64,000 nucleotides of DNA from Epinephelus fuscoguttatus (Eukaryota > Chordata > Actinopteri > Perciformes > Serranidae), in assembly GCF_011397635.1 (NCBI RefSeq), contig NC_064754.1, positions 37,019,543 to 37,083,542 on the forward strand, written 5' to 3'. Both the position numbers and the translations under genes were made by a program. This document shows, piece after piece, positions 23,842-34,008 of this stretch. The notes beneath the pieces are model-generated. The model had not been told where the DNA came from and did not search any database. It worked only from the letters and a program-made list of their open reading frames with translations. How positions within the stretch are numbered: position 1 is the first letter of the stretch; each line of letters opens with the position of its first letter.

Positions 23842-26800
23842 GATGAACTGTCCCCTTTAAACTTTGCAGATGGACAAACAGAGAATATTGCCTGTTTGAA
23901 ATTGGATACACCTTTGTTTTCTCACTGCCAGTGTTTTCCTCCATCTGACAAGCACAGGTCACACGAACCAGTCAGAGATTCTTATTGACCTGGTGGGTCT
24001 GGACACTCAGAGCGTTTCTCTACCAGAGCATCAACCCCCGTCTTCTCTGTCTATTCCTGCTGACCTGCTGTGTGGGTCCGCTGTCACTGACCCTCAGTCC
24101 CCGAGTCCCAGTGCACCATCTGCAGCACTCTCTCTGCTGGATGAAGAGCTACTATCTTTAGGTAACATCCAATATAGTATCTTTTATTATTATTATTTGT
24201 TGTTGTTGTTGTTGTTGTTGTTGTTTGTTTGTTTTTTTCATGGCAATGCTGAACATTATAGGGACAGTTTCACCCAGAATCAAAAACATATATTTATTTT
24301 TTATCTTACCTGTAGTGCTATTTATCAGTCTAGATTGTTTTGGTGTGGATTGCTGAGTGTTGAAGATATTGGCCGTAGAGATGTCTGCCTTCTCTCTGAT
24401 ATAATGGAACTACATAGATAGGGCTCGGCTTGTGATGCTCAAAACATCAAAAAAAAAACAATACAAAGACTCAAGAGCAATGTCTCTTTCCAGAAATAAT
24501 GATCTAGTTACTGGAGATAGTCCACAGACCTGGTTGTGTAGGCTGCACCTAAGAACTGTATCACCATGTTCGTTTCCACAGTCCATCCAGAGACATTGCT
24601 ACTGCCATATCTCTCACACTCAACAACTCGCAGTAAAATGATATAGATTGATAAACAGCACTACAGGTTCGAGGTAAATATGTATTTTTTGACTTTTAGG
24701 TGAACTGTTCCTTTAACTGTTCTTTTTAGATTCTAGTTGACATATAAAGCCCCAGTTCTAAAAAAAAAAGCTGGGAAGCTGTGTAAAATGTAATTAAAAA
24801 CAGAACGCAATGATTTGCAAAAGTTTCTTTACTTTTATTCAATTGAATACAGTAAAAAGACAAGATATTTATTGTTGACTGATAAACTTAATTGTTTATT
24901 GTAAATATACACTCATTCTGAATTTGATGCCTGCAACACGTTCCAAAAAAGTTGGGGTAGGAGCATGTTTACCTCTGTGTGACATCACCTTTTCTTTTAA
25001 CAGTGGTGTTTTGCAGCTGAAGACATGAAATGTTTTAAAAGTTTTGAAAATGAAATTTGTTCACATTCTTGCTTGATATACGACTTAAGCTGTTCAACAG
25101 TCAGTCAGCTTGTTGTGTTTTGCTTTTTATAATGTGTCACACATTTTCAGTGGGAGACAGGACACCTGTATATGCCTTTCAGCATTCATGGTGCCTTCAC
25201 AGATCTGCAAGTTACCCATAAGGCCATAGGCACTGATTCACTCCCACACCTTCACAGACGCTGGCTTTGAACTTTGTGCTGGTAACAATCTGGAGGACAC
25301 AATGTCCATTCTTTTCAAAAACAGTCTGAAATGCTGATGCCTCAGACACAGCACACTTTTTCACTCTGTCAGTGCATCTCAGATGAGCTCAGGCCCATAG
25401 GGGTCAGGATGTTTCTGGATGTTGTTAATATATGGCTTTGACTTTGTATGTTAGAATCTTAACTTGCATTTGTAGATGAAGAGATGAACAGTGTTCAATG
25501 AGAATGTTTTTCCAAAGTGTTTTTTATACAGTCATGTTGATTTTTAATGCAGTGCAGCCTGAGGGATCAGAGGTCATGATCATTCAATGTTGGTTTTCAG
25601 CCTCGCTCCTTATGTGCTACATTTTTGTGCATTGAGAAACGTTGATCTCCAACTGTTGGCCTGTTTGTCCACACAGTTTTTCACAAAGTGACCACCCTTT
25701 CTTGAGACACCTGAGCGTTTCAAGGGTGCCACTTTCAAACCCAATAGTGATACTTTAATCTGTTACCTATTAACCTTTTTACCTGTGGAATGTTCTGGGT
25801 GGTTTTTTTTTTGAGAATTTTACAACTTTCCCAGTCTTTTGTTGCTCCTCTCCCAACGTTTTTTGGAATGTGTTGCAGGCATCAAATTCATAAGAAGTGT
25901 ATGTTTACAAAAAATAATAAAGTTTATTTGTTTGAACATTAAATGTCAATCAAATATAGGTTCAAAAATAGAGGTTGTATGTATGACTTCTTTTGTGTTA
26001 ATTTACAGGCCTCAACGATCCCGCTCCTGTTCCAAGTAAATCAACACATGTAAACCCGAGCAATAATTTGCCATCTTTACAGGTATTTAAATTAAGAGCA
26101 ATTTTTTTTTTTGTAATGTCAAGTATTACCTCACTGTTAACAGGAGTGTTTTTATTGCCATATATTCCAGGATTCCAGTCAAGATTTGGGTCTTTTTGAC
26201 ATCACTTTGGCTCCTGCGTTTTCCACATCTTCACTTCTTCCAGAGGCCCTTTCTGTATCAGGTGCCCCAGATAATTCAGCCAAATCTTCTATGACTGCCT
26301 CTGCCTTAATCTTCCCCGGCCCCATCTTCTCTGCACCTCCGGTTTCTACAGTATCTGTCTCAACGACGTCAGCCATATTCCCGCAGCCCCTCAGCTCAGT
26401 ATTGACCACCATGACCCCAGCTGCTCTTCCTCAGTCATTCAGCATGGCCTCGCCTGCTATCTCAGCCACCCCTGTCAGTACACAACAGGTCTCCACTGGA
26501 GTGTCCCACATGACTTCAACTTCTCTCAGTCACAACCTGCAAGACCTTGCCTTACTGGATCTGGGCAGTCCTAAAAAGTGAGTAGTGTCATGAGGTAGAA
26601 CTGGGGGACAGAGCATTGGTCAGCGTCAATCTGTCCATCTGTCACACGTGATAACTCGGGTGCTGGATCATATTTTGAAAATCTCAATGTTTTTTTAAAT
26701 TGCACTGGTTGGTCTGTTGCTGTTCCTCAGCACTTAAATTTAAAAGCACTTCTGTCCAGTGAAATCTTAACAGTGTTTTCTCCATTCACATATGAGGTTT

Positions 26801-29800
26801 CAAGTGCATCTTAACTGCTAGTTTCCAAATGGTAGTGACTCCATTAGCCTTTGATACAGAGTGATCTGTGGATGACCCTGCAGCCACTAGAAGGGCAGCG
26901 TTTTAAGCACAGTAACCAAGCAACGTTGCTCAGAGTGGATAGAAAAATGCTTTGCTGAATGTTTTGAGAATACTGTCCAAATTACATTTTGAAGCATAAG
27001 AGTACTCTGTATCTCATCAGTTTAATTAAAATTCAAAGACTATTTGTGACTGATCATTGTAAAGTGCTGGTTAAGTGTCCAGCAGCCGCTTGTTCAGATG
27101 TCAGATGGTTGAGATCTGATTTTGTGTTGATGAAGAGCCTTGCATTTCATTTGTGATCACTAAACCTGACTGCACAGTGAATGTTTGGACATTTTAGATG
27201 GCATTTCTTTCATGTTGCTTCTGTTGTCTTGTTATTATAGTTTATCATTGATCATGTCTGTTATCATACAATGTCTTTGACAAAGGCTCTTTAATTATTC
27301 ACACACAGTATACCAGGTGGGGTTGACTCTGGCAGCTGTGTGGTCAAGAGTGAGGATCTACTCGCTCCTCCTGCCCTCTCTGTCGGTCCAGAGGTCACCT
27401 CTACCACTTCCACCTCACTTCTCCTTGGAGAGATACAAGGAGGGTCGACTCCCCCACCTGCCAAGAGTCAGGCAGATGACAGCCCTCTGTTACGCTCTCT
27501 GTCCCCCATCCTCCCTCTGAGCCAGGCCAGTCCAGGCAAGGGACAAGAAGTGTCCCTGGCCAATGTATTTGTTCCTTTGGATGCCATCAAGCCAAGTGGG
27601 TTTCATAAAATAGAGTGTATGTTTTTGTATGTGTGTGTGTGTATTTTGAGTATTTCAATTGATTTGGTGGCCTCTTTATATATTTATGGAGCAGAGGGTT
27701 GACAGAAAGTTATTTGAGATTGACAAGGATATCACACTGAGCCAAAAGTCTTGTTTGGTAGACTCGCCTCTGTGATGAATAAACATCAGTTTAACTTGGG
27801 TCCATTATGTTTGAAATTAATTTTTCATTGAAAAGGCAAAAGGTTTTTACAAGGTTGCAAGAGGTCCATGGATGCATTTAGTAGTGGAGCAGGGCAGACA
27901 TACTGTTGAGGACATAGAGACCCTGTTGGTTTTAAAATGTCTTTCAGTGATTTCCAGGGTGTCGTGCTGACCACTTGTGTTCAGATTTTTTTTTTTTTTA
28001 CAGCATATGTCACCTCTGCTAGAGGGTCACGGGCCCTGCGCACAGTCATTATGTCCACACTCGCCAGTCACATTAGTGGCATTAGTGGTTGTCTTGGTAC
28101 AGCTGGAGATACGGCTGTCAGCAGAATTCAGTGTGTCTCCTTCCATATGGCAAAACGATAGACGGTCACTCAACACTTTGTCCAACTCGTAATAAAAGGG
28201 CAAGTTATAGAGAGTTGGCTGTCGCTGTCACCAAAACAACCACCACGTCCTGCATTTATGATGCATTTTCCTGTTAGGTCCTTGTTGGGGACGCTTCAGG
28301 ATGCATCAGGACGCATTAGCCTTTACACTACAACAGATATGTAGTCAAATGTGCCCCAGACCACCTTGGCAAATTGTTAAAGTGCATCTTGTTTATACTT
28401 GTATTTGTTGCTGTCCACATAATCCAGTCCCCTAAGATGCATTTTAATCTCCTTTGCCAAGAATCTAATATAGGAGATTATATTCTGTGCACAGTTTACA
28501 TAGTGTGTATACCAGGGGGATTGCCCAGGAGTTCAGTGCAATTCCACATGACAAATATTTAAACAGGAAAAGCCTCACAGAAATTAAACATCTCCTTTAC
28601 AAGAATGTCCTGGCCAAGACATGCAGCTGCACATTTTAACAAAGCATACCGAGAAATCAGGTCAGTATGTCCTGGATCACATAGAGGCGAATAGTTAGTG
28701 AAAGCATCTACAACCTGATGCAACCTCCTTCAACTCCTTCTGCCTGTTTTTGAAAACACTTGAAGAGGCCAGCTCCCCAGGACCCAAATCAGTCAGCGGC
28801 TTATTGCAAACTGAAAGTGGAATATGCTTATTTCTCAAAAGCTGAACATTGAATGCATTATTGGGATATTGTATCAGCCACAATCATTCTAACAATTGGT
28901 TGCCACCTCCACAACAGCATACTGAAGTGACATTTTTGCCTGATCCCCCAGCCTGGATAGAATACCCTGTAGAGGAGATTCACAAAAGAGATTAAAAGTG
29001 TAATTTGTTAACATGCTCAGCAAGACTGAAAGTAAAAGCTAACCCCGGATTTTACTGTCATGTGGTGTTTCGCGTCAATGTATTTGCATTTTTTCAGCGC
29101 AGCGTCTTTTGCCTGTGTGCTGCTTACAGTCTGGCACCTTGTCACTACCTTCTTATAAAACCCTGAGGGCTGTGGGGTTCATGCTCAAAAAGGCCTAAGC
29201 ATAGAAAATGACAGGAAAATCCAGGCAGAGGACAGAACTTCTGCAGAAAAATACACCGCCACACACTATTTTATGTTTGTACATAGACGATTGTTTTTGT
29301 GTGGTACGCTATGCACCTGTCGTCGTGTCCTTAATTATTAAGTCGTTGTTATTATTACTACTAACGGGTCATATTGACAGGGATTACTTTAATACATTGT
29401 TTTTCGGAAAATCCTGCATAGTATATCTTTTAAAAAACTCGAGGGGAGAGTTCTTGTCTCAGTAGTGCAGATAATTTCAATAAACCGCAGCTGTTTTTCA
29501 GTGAAAAATAACACTTCCCTCCTTATTTGAGAATTACTAGTGGTTTGGAAAACTGAACTCTAGACATTACTGCCACTTTGTGGTGATAGAGGCAAACTGG
29601 ATGAGACTGAAAAAGATACTGGGTGATGATTTGGTCTTGTTTGTGAATAAGTGTAGTTGTCAGAGCATGTGTGAAAGAAAGAAAGGACATGTATCAAAAT
29701 TTGCTTTCAGTGCAGAGTACATTGAGGGCAATAGGTGGTTGTGTATTTGTGAAGACTTCAGACTTGTTGTTACAATGTTCCTCTCCCCCTTTGTGTGCTG

Positions 29801-30653
29801 TATTTTAGGTCAAGTGTGTCCTGTGACAGCATATGACAAAAACGGCGTCCGAGTTCTGCTGCATTTCGCCACCGACTGTCCGGCAGGCAGACCTGATGTA
29901 CTTGTGATGGTGGCGTCCATGCTTAACACAGCCCCGCTGCCTGTCAGGAATATTGCTCTGCAGGCTGCTGTGCCCAAGGTAAAACCTGCTGTGCTTCTCT
30001 GATATCACCCATTACTGCATCGGAAACTACACAGTGTGCATTTATTTTTAAAGGTATTTACTTTGGCAGACTCTCCACTCATTAAATTAAATATTCAACT
30101 TAAAATAACATTTAAGTGGGCTGCCGCTTCTATTTAGTCAACGTGGATGTCTGTTCTGCCAATTCATTAGACGATGAAAGTGAGACTGCAAGCACCCTCG
30201 GGGACAGAGCTGGCTCCTTTTAACCCGATCCTTCCTCCTGCTGCCATCACTCAGGTCATGCTGCTTGCCAATCCTCTCAAGGTAAGGCTCAGCCCGGAGC
30301 TGTTTTGGTGTTCCTACATTTTTAATGCATTTAGTAATGTATAAATTAACACAACACTTTCTTACTTCAGCAGTGTTTTATCAATGTTTGAAGTCACACA
30401 GTACAGCACAGTATCGCCTCTTCTTACAGTCTCACATGAGGATAATCATCACTGACACTGACAGTGCATTACATCATTTGTGTCCCAGCAAGCTAATGAA
30501 AGCTGCCAAGCTGAGTGTGTTGCATATGTATGTGTTTCACAGGAAAAGGTTCGGATGAGATACAAGCTGACATTCATGCTGGGAGAGCAGCCACACACAG
30601 AAGTGGGGGAGGTGAATGAGTTCCCGCCTGCTGACAGATGGGGGGCTCTATAG
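17093..30653 (+). CDS. gga3: GGA-family ADP-ribosylation-factor-binding clathrin adaptor (17 exons, complete)
   Basis: Coding exons: 17093-17129, 17798-17882, 18054-18129, 18224-18322, 18420-18543, 18728-18831, 20547-20627, 20814-20951, 23057-23138, 23404-23529, 23958-24161, 26009-26082, 26171-26577, 27309-27595, 29809-29978, 30171-30281, 30543-30653. They total 2316 nt, 771 aa plus TAG, with every GT-AG junction in frame. The VHS domain (about residues 7-146; GESLESWL, NKATNPSNRQEDWEYIMG, KNCGRRFHNEVGKFRFL) binds DxxLL sorting signals. The GAT domain (about 165-300; DLQEANRLIKNMVKEDE, ETEDNDSSLGDILQASDD) binds ARF-GTP and ubiquitin. The hinge carries LLDEELLSLG, a clathrin-box/DxxLL-like motif. 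The GAE ear (about 645-771; VTAYDKNGVRVLLHFA, SMLNTAPLPVRNIALQAAVP) binds accessory factors. The protein sorts cargo at the trans-Golgi network and endosomes. It is slightly longer than human GGA3 (about 723 aa) because of the hinge. Start: first ATG, MADDGESLESWL, the family N-terminus. Confidence 0.95.
19205..19505. mobile_element. Common teleost dispersed repeat in gga3 intron 6
   Basis: The segment containing agagctggttgacagat, ttggacagagcaaggcaagc, gtttccagtctttatg and acagatatgagagtcatatc is one I recognise as a high-copy fish repeat. It ends with a aacattgaactatcccttaa motif. No coding potential. Family name not assigned. Confidence 0.55.
19740..20130. repeat. Probable interspersed repeat in gga3 intron 6
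   Basis: The block with tttgccgacagtttttggag, ccctgacaaaagccccagat and gaggcaaatggtgattgg resembles a dispersed fish repeat by memory. No TIRs were found, so the boundaries are approximate. Confidence 0.35.
21503..22325 (+). mobile_element. hAT-family DNA transposon remnant with intact 8-bp target duplication (gga3 intron 8)
   Basis: The ends are inverted: tgggcctgtcacgata on the left, and on the right the reverse complement of taggcctgtcacgata. The 8-mer ctctagac flanks both ends (21495-21502 and 22326-22333), the target-site length of hAT elements. Inside, near 21915-22015 in the + frame, is a broken BED-type zinc finger (EPVCRVCSKTISTKRANTTN then LTAHL). The rest of a transposase is missing, so this is an internally deleted 823-bp copy. 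Confidence 0.85.
22364..22402. repeat. Perfect 17-bp-stem hairpin with 5-nt loop
   Basis: The stem atgtgccaagcatgtag is followed by loop ttctc and its exact reverse complement. It lies 31 bases after the hAT target duplication, at the edge of a repeat that continues to about 22486 (cactagatgtcactaaatcc, ctagaccctttaa), which I recognise as a dispersed fish repeat end. Confidence 0.75.
23804..23838. repeat. (GT)n microsatellite in gga3 intron 10
   Basis: About 16 GT units with one adjacent variant lie roughly 120 bases upstream of exon 11. Confidence 0.9.
24178..24236. repeat. (ATT)n/(TTG)n low-complexity tract after gga3 exon 11
   Basis: Short ATT units pass into about nine TTG units and a T run, starting 17 bases after the exon 11 donor site. 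Confidence 0.8.
24748..25950. mobile_element. Decayed DNA transposon with inverted ends (gga3 intron 11)
   Basis: The left segment at about 24880-24970 (aataaactt-like, tgaatttgatgcctgcaaca, cgttccaaaaaagttggg) is the diverged reverse complement of the right segment at about 25843-25940 (cccaacgttttttggaatgt, gttgcaggcatcaaattcat). The interior resembles a multi-copy fish element by memory (gaggacacaatgtccattct, ctgagggatcagaggtcat). No intact ORF. Superfamily not assigned. Confidence 0.65.
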
Positions 30654-31019
30654 CTGTGCAAACCGACACTACAAGACTCCATCAACAATTAAATTTGTCA
30701 GTGCAGCTCAGAGATCAAGAGGAAGGGCAGTATTGGTAGACTTTTATGGAAACTTTGAAGAATATAACATAAAATTTAATGGACCTTGAAGGAGTTTTTC
30801 TGCTTGAGATGGCCCACTGAAGTAGCCAAAGTCCCGTAGGGTGAATTCAACTTTAGTTTTTTGACAGTGCCAGAGGTAGTTAGTATGGTGCAGTAACAAA
30901 TGATGTGAAGTGGTTGAATGTGGATGAATGGTTATGTGGGAAAATCATTTGCTAATGTTAAATAATAACTCATCAGGTTTTTACTATTATTATACTGTCC
31001 TCCAATGCCAGGCAGTTTT

Positions 31020-31025
31020 AATAAA
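31020..31025 (+). terminator. Candidate polyadenylation signal of gga3
   Basis: An AATAAA hexamer lies 367 bases after the gga3 stop. A second AATAAA at 31192-31197 is an equally plausible distal signal. Confidence 0.4.
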
Positions 31026-31360
31026 GAGCAGAAACACATGTTGAAGGAGAGTATGAAGCCAGGGTCATATGAACGTGTGACCACAACCTGCATTTCATGT
31101 GATTTGCTGCCGACTATATATGATGACAATGTTTGACACTAAGAACATTGGACTGGAGCAGACAAGAGCCTCTCTGCCTCTCCCTCTGCTAAATAAAAGG
31201 CACCCGCACATTGGCTATGGAGGCAAATAAAAGACATATGTGTTTGATATTTAACAGCTGTTAAATATTTAATGTTTATATTTAAACAACCCTGAATTCA
31301 TAGTGTTGGCATTTTACTTTTAATACCATTTGACTGAATGGATTTGGTCTGAAATCACCA

Positions 31361-31628
31361 CTTTGAAATTAAAATGTGAAATTTCTTGATTTGCAATTTC
31401 AATCTAAAAATTCAAGTTTAAAATTCTCAAACAGAAAAATCTGCCAAATTCAGATTTAAAAAATCGAGGTTAAATTTTTAGTAACATTCGGGCTACCCCA
31501 CCTGTTCTGACTGGGGTAGGGCACAATGTTGTTATTTTTAATTTTTCAACTTGAGTTTTTGGATCTGTCGAAAAAATATTCGGTTTTTGAAATTGCAAAT
31601 TAAGAAAATTCACATTTTAATTTCAAAG
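31361..31628. mobile_element. MITE-like palindromic element, 268 bp
   Basis: The left end ctttgaaattaaaatgtgaa and the right end form nearly exact inverted repeats, extended inward by tttgcaatttca on the left matched by tgaaattgcaaa on the right. The centre contains acccca and tgactggggtagggc. No ORF. Target duplication not clear. Confidence 0.7.
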
Positions 31629-31699
31629 AGATAAATCAATAAATCATGAATTCAGATGCATGGTTTTCAAAGTAAAATTCTGAAATGCTATTAATACAG

Positions 31700-33125
31700 T
31701 GGTGTTTAAGTTTCAATACTACGTATTCAGTGACCTTTAAAATTCAAATACTTACATCTCTTATTTGCATCCATAATTGCTCAGTAAGAATTATTGACCT
31801 TGTTGACTTCCTTCACAGCCACTACTAAATACTTTCACTTGTCCTCTGAGTTCTACTGTAACACATAGCTCAGACTCTTGGTATGCTTTTTTTTTTGTTT
31901 TTCAGTATTTATTGACATGAATGTATTATTTATTTTGGTTTTTGGGAAGAAGGTATCAGAACCGTTAATTTCCTGTTTGGTGTTTAAATCAACCGTTGTT
32001 ATCTTTCTGCGCACTCTTCTTATGATAGACTCTTACAGTATTGCAGTAAGATAGGCACAAATCAGTCCAGTGTTACCAAATATTCAGACAGACACTGTAA
32101 AGTTACCAAATATGCAGACAGACATTTTATAATGTTACATTATGTAGCAACAGGGTGGATTCTGATGAATTACACATCCTGTTACCTGCCCAGACTGTGC
32201 ACCCTGGATAGCATTTTAGTGTAAAGATGTAATTCCTGCAGAATGAGACAGCAGCCTTGTGCCAGAGACATTAGCCCAATTTACTTGGTAGGTGCAACAT
32301 GAGCGGATAAGGGCAAGGATCACAATAAGTGGATATGCTTTAGGAACAGCTGACCAGCTGATATTTAATCTCTGGAGACAGAAAGTATTATTGTTGGACT
32401 TTAATTAAATGCCATGCACAGCTTTGCCCTCACTCCTGCTGTTGGACAGTGTTGCAGACATCAGGTTAGTAGGAGTAAAGACATTTACCCTGGGTCAATA
32501 GTAAATGTTTAGCTTGTGTGGGAGTTTCCTATGTCAAACTAGGAAAACATTACTTTGACAAAATCTTGAGAAAATACTGTATATCAATAGTAAAAACTTG
32601 ATGGTTGATTCAAAGCATTAGGCTTACCATGTCTTCATCAAAAACTGTGACTTCTTTATTTTTGTCTTTCTGGGGCTATTAGTGCTATATAGGAGAATCT
32701 CTACATATTTCTTATAAAACTATTTATTTGTCTTAGATTGTTAAATGAAGTTGTCATTGTATATTTTTTGAAAAACTATTTCTGTGCATGGAAAAATAAA
32801 GAATGAGGTTGATCTATTTGCATTACAATTTTCACATATTTTGCCTTATTATTTAGTGTCAAAGGACTGGTATCAGTGTGGTAGTGCAGCATAGTAACCA
32901 CAATATCGTTGAGGTGCATTTTCATTTCAAAGTAGCAATACCATTGTATAAAAAAAATCAATTACATGTAGAAGCAACAAGGTAACAAAGTATTAAAAGT
33001 AAACTATTGATGCAGCAGAACCATCCCTGTCATTATTATATACTAAAGGATTATTATTACTAATGCAATAACATGTAAGCTGCATATTAATGTTGTCGCT
33101 GGTCAAGTTGTAGCTAATTGTAATA
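31700..33125. other. A/T-rich intergenic stretch between gga3 and sumo2
   Basis: No reading frame with family resemblance was found. NUP85, which lies between GGA3 and SUMO2 in human, is not recognisable. A short near-direct repeat (gttaccaaatat..cagacagaca) occurs at about 32071-32092 and 32102-32123. Confidence 0.5.
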
Positions 33126-33135
33126 CCTAAACTGG

Positions 33136-33612
33136 CAGTGGTGGAATGTAACTAACTAGCCTACATTTACTCAAGTTCTGCATTTATGTACAAATTTGAG
33201 GTACTTCTACTTTACTTGAGACTCTTTTCATGCCACTTAATAGTTATATTCCACTGCATTGTAGAGGGAAATGTACTTTTTATTTTAGTAGCTATATTTA
33301 AATGAAAGTTTTAGTCACTAGTTACTTTACAAATAGGATTTTTGCATGAAAAGCATAAGAACAGTTTATAAAATACACTGTTTTGTTAGGGTTATTATTT
33401 TTTTTAGTAACTTTTGAGTTTTGGTGGTGGATTTATTAATTTTTAGATTTTTCTGGATTGAATACTTTTAATACTTTAAGTAGTTTTTCCTGATAATACT
33501 TACTTAAGTAACATTTTCAATGCATGACTTTTACTTGTAACAGAGTACTTTTACAGATTGGTAGCCTAGTACTTAAATTAAGTAAAGGCTCAGAATACTT
33601 CCTCCGCCACTG
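33136..33612. mobile_element. Non-autonomous TIR element (hAT-like MITE)
   Basis: The left end cagtggtggaatgtaact and the right end, reverse complement cagtggcggaggaagta, are inverted repeats. The flanking octamers taaactgg and ttcactgg match at 6 of 8 positions, consistent with an old hAT target duplication. The interior has many tactt/aagta motifs. A related fragment follows at about 33655-33770 and a relative lies at 44555-45419. Confidence 0.6.
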
Positions 33613-33894
33613 TTCACTGGATTGCTCATTTTAGTATTGTGTGTAAAAAGTGAACCTGAAAAGTAACCAGTAACTATAACTATCACATAGGTGTAGTGGA
33701 GTAGAAGTATAAAGTAATATAAAAGTGATACACTCAAGTAAAGTAAGTATCTCAAAGTACATTACACTGTCCGACAATTACTCACTAAACCAACTTGCAA
33801 ATGCTTACATTTAGTTACAGTATGTGGAAGAATATTCATATGTATTGTCTTGAAGGGTTCATGCAGAGCAATTCAATCTGTCACATACCAAGAG

Positions 33895-34008
33895 CTCTGT
33901 GTTGATCCGGCGCGCGCAGCGGTGTGCTCTACTGCCCACGCAAAGTGGCGCGCCAGAGACAGCGCAGCCGCAGCAGAACAGGCGCAGACTACAGACACAG
34001 CAGCAGCC
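33895..34008 (+). promoter_or_regulatory. CpG-rich promoter/5' UTR of sumo2
   Basis: A CpG-dense segment (ccggcgcgcgcagcggtg, gtggcgcgcc) begins abruptly after A/T-rich repeats and runs through the start codon into intron 1. No TATA box is evident. Confidence 0.5.

Noticed and set aside
23735-23962. Minus-strand ORF with a Thr-His repeat
   Set aside because: It is the translation of the (GT)n microsatellite.
26179-26412. 77-aa minus-strand ORF opposite gga3 exon 13
   Set aside because: Antisense shadow of a Ser/Thr/Pro-rich exon, whose codons tend to leave the other strand open.
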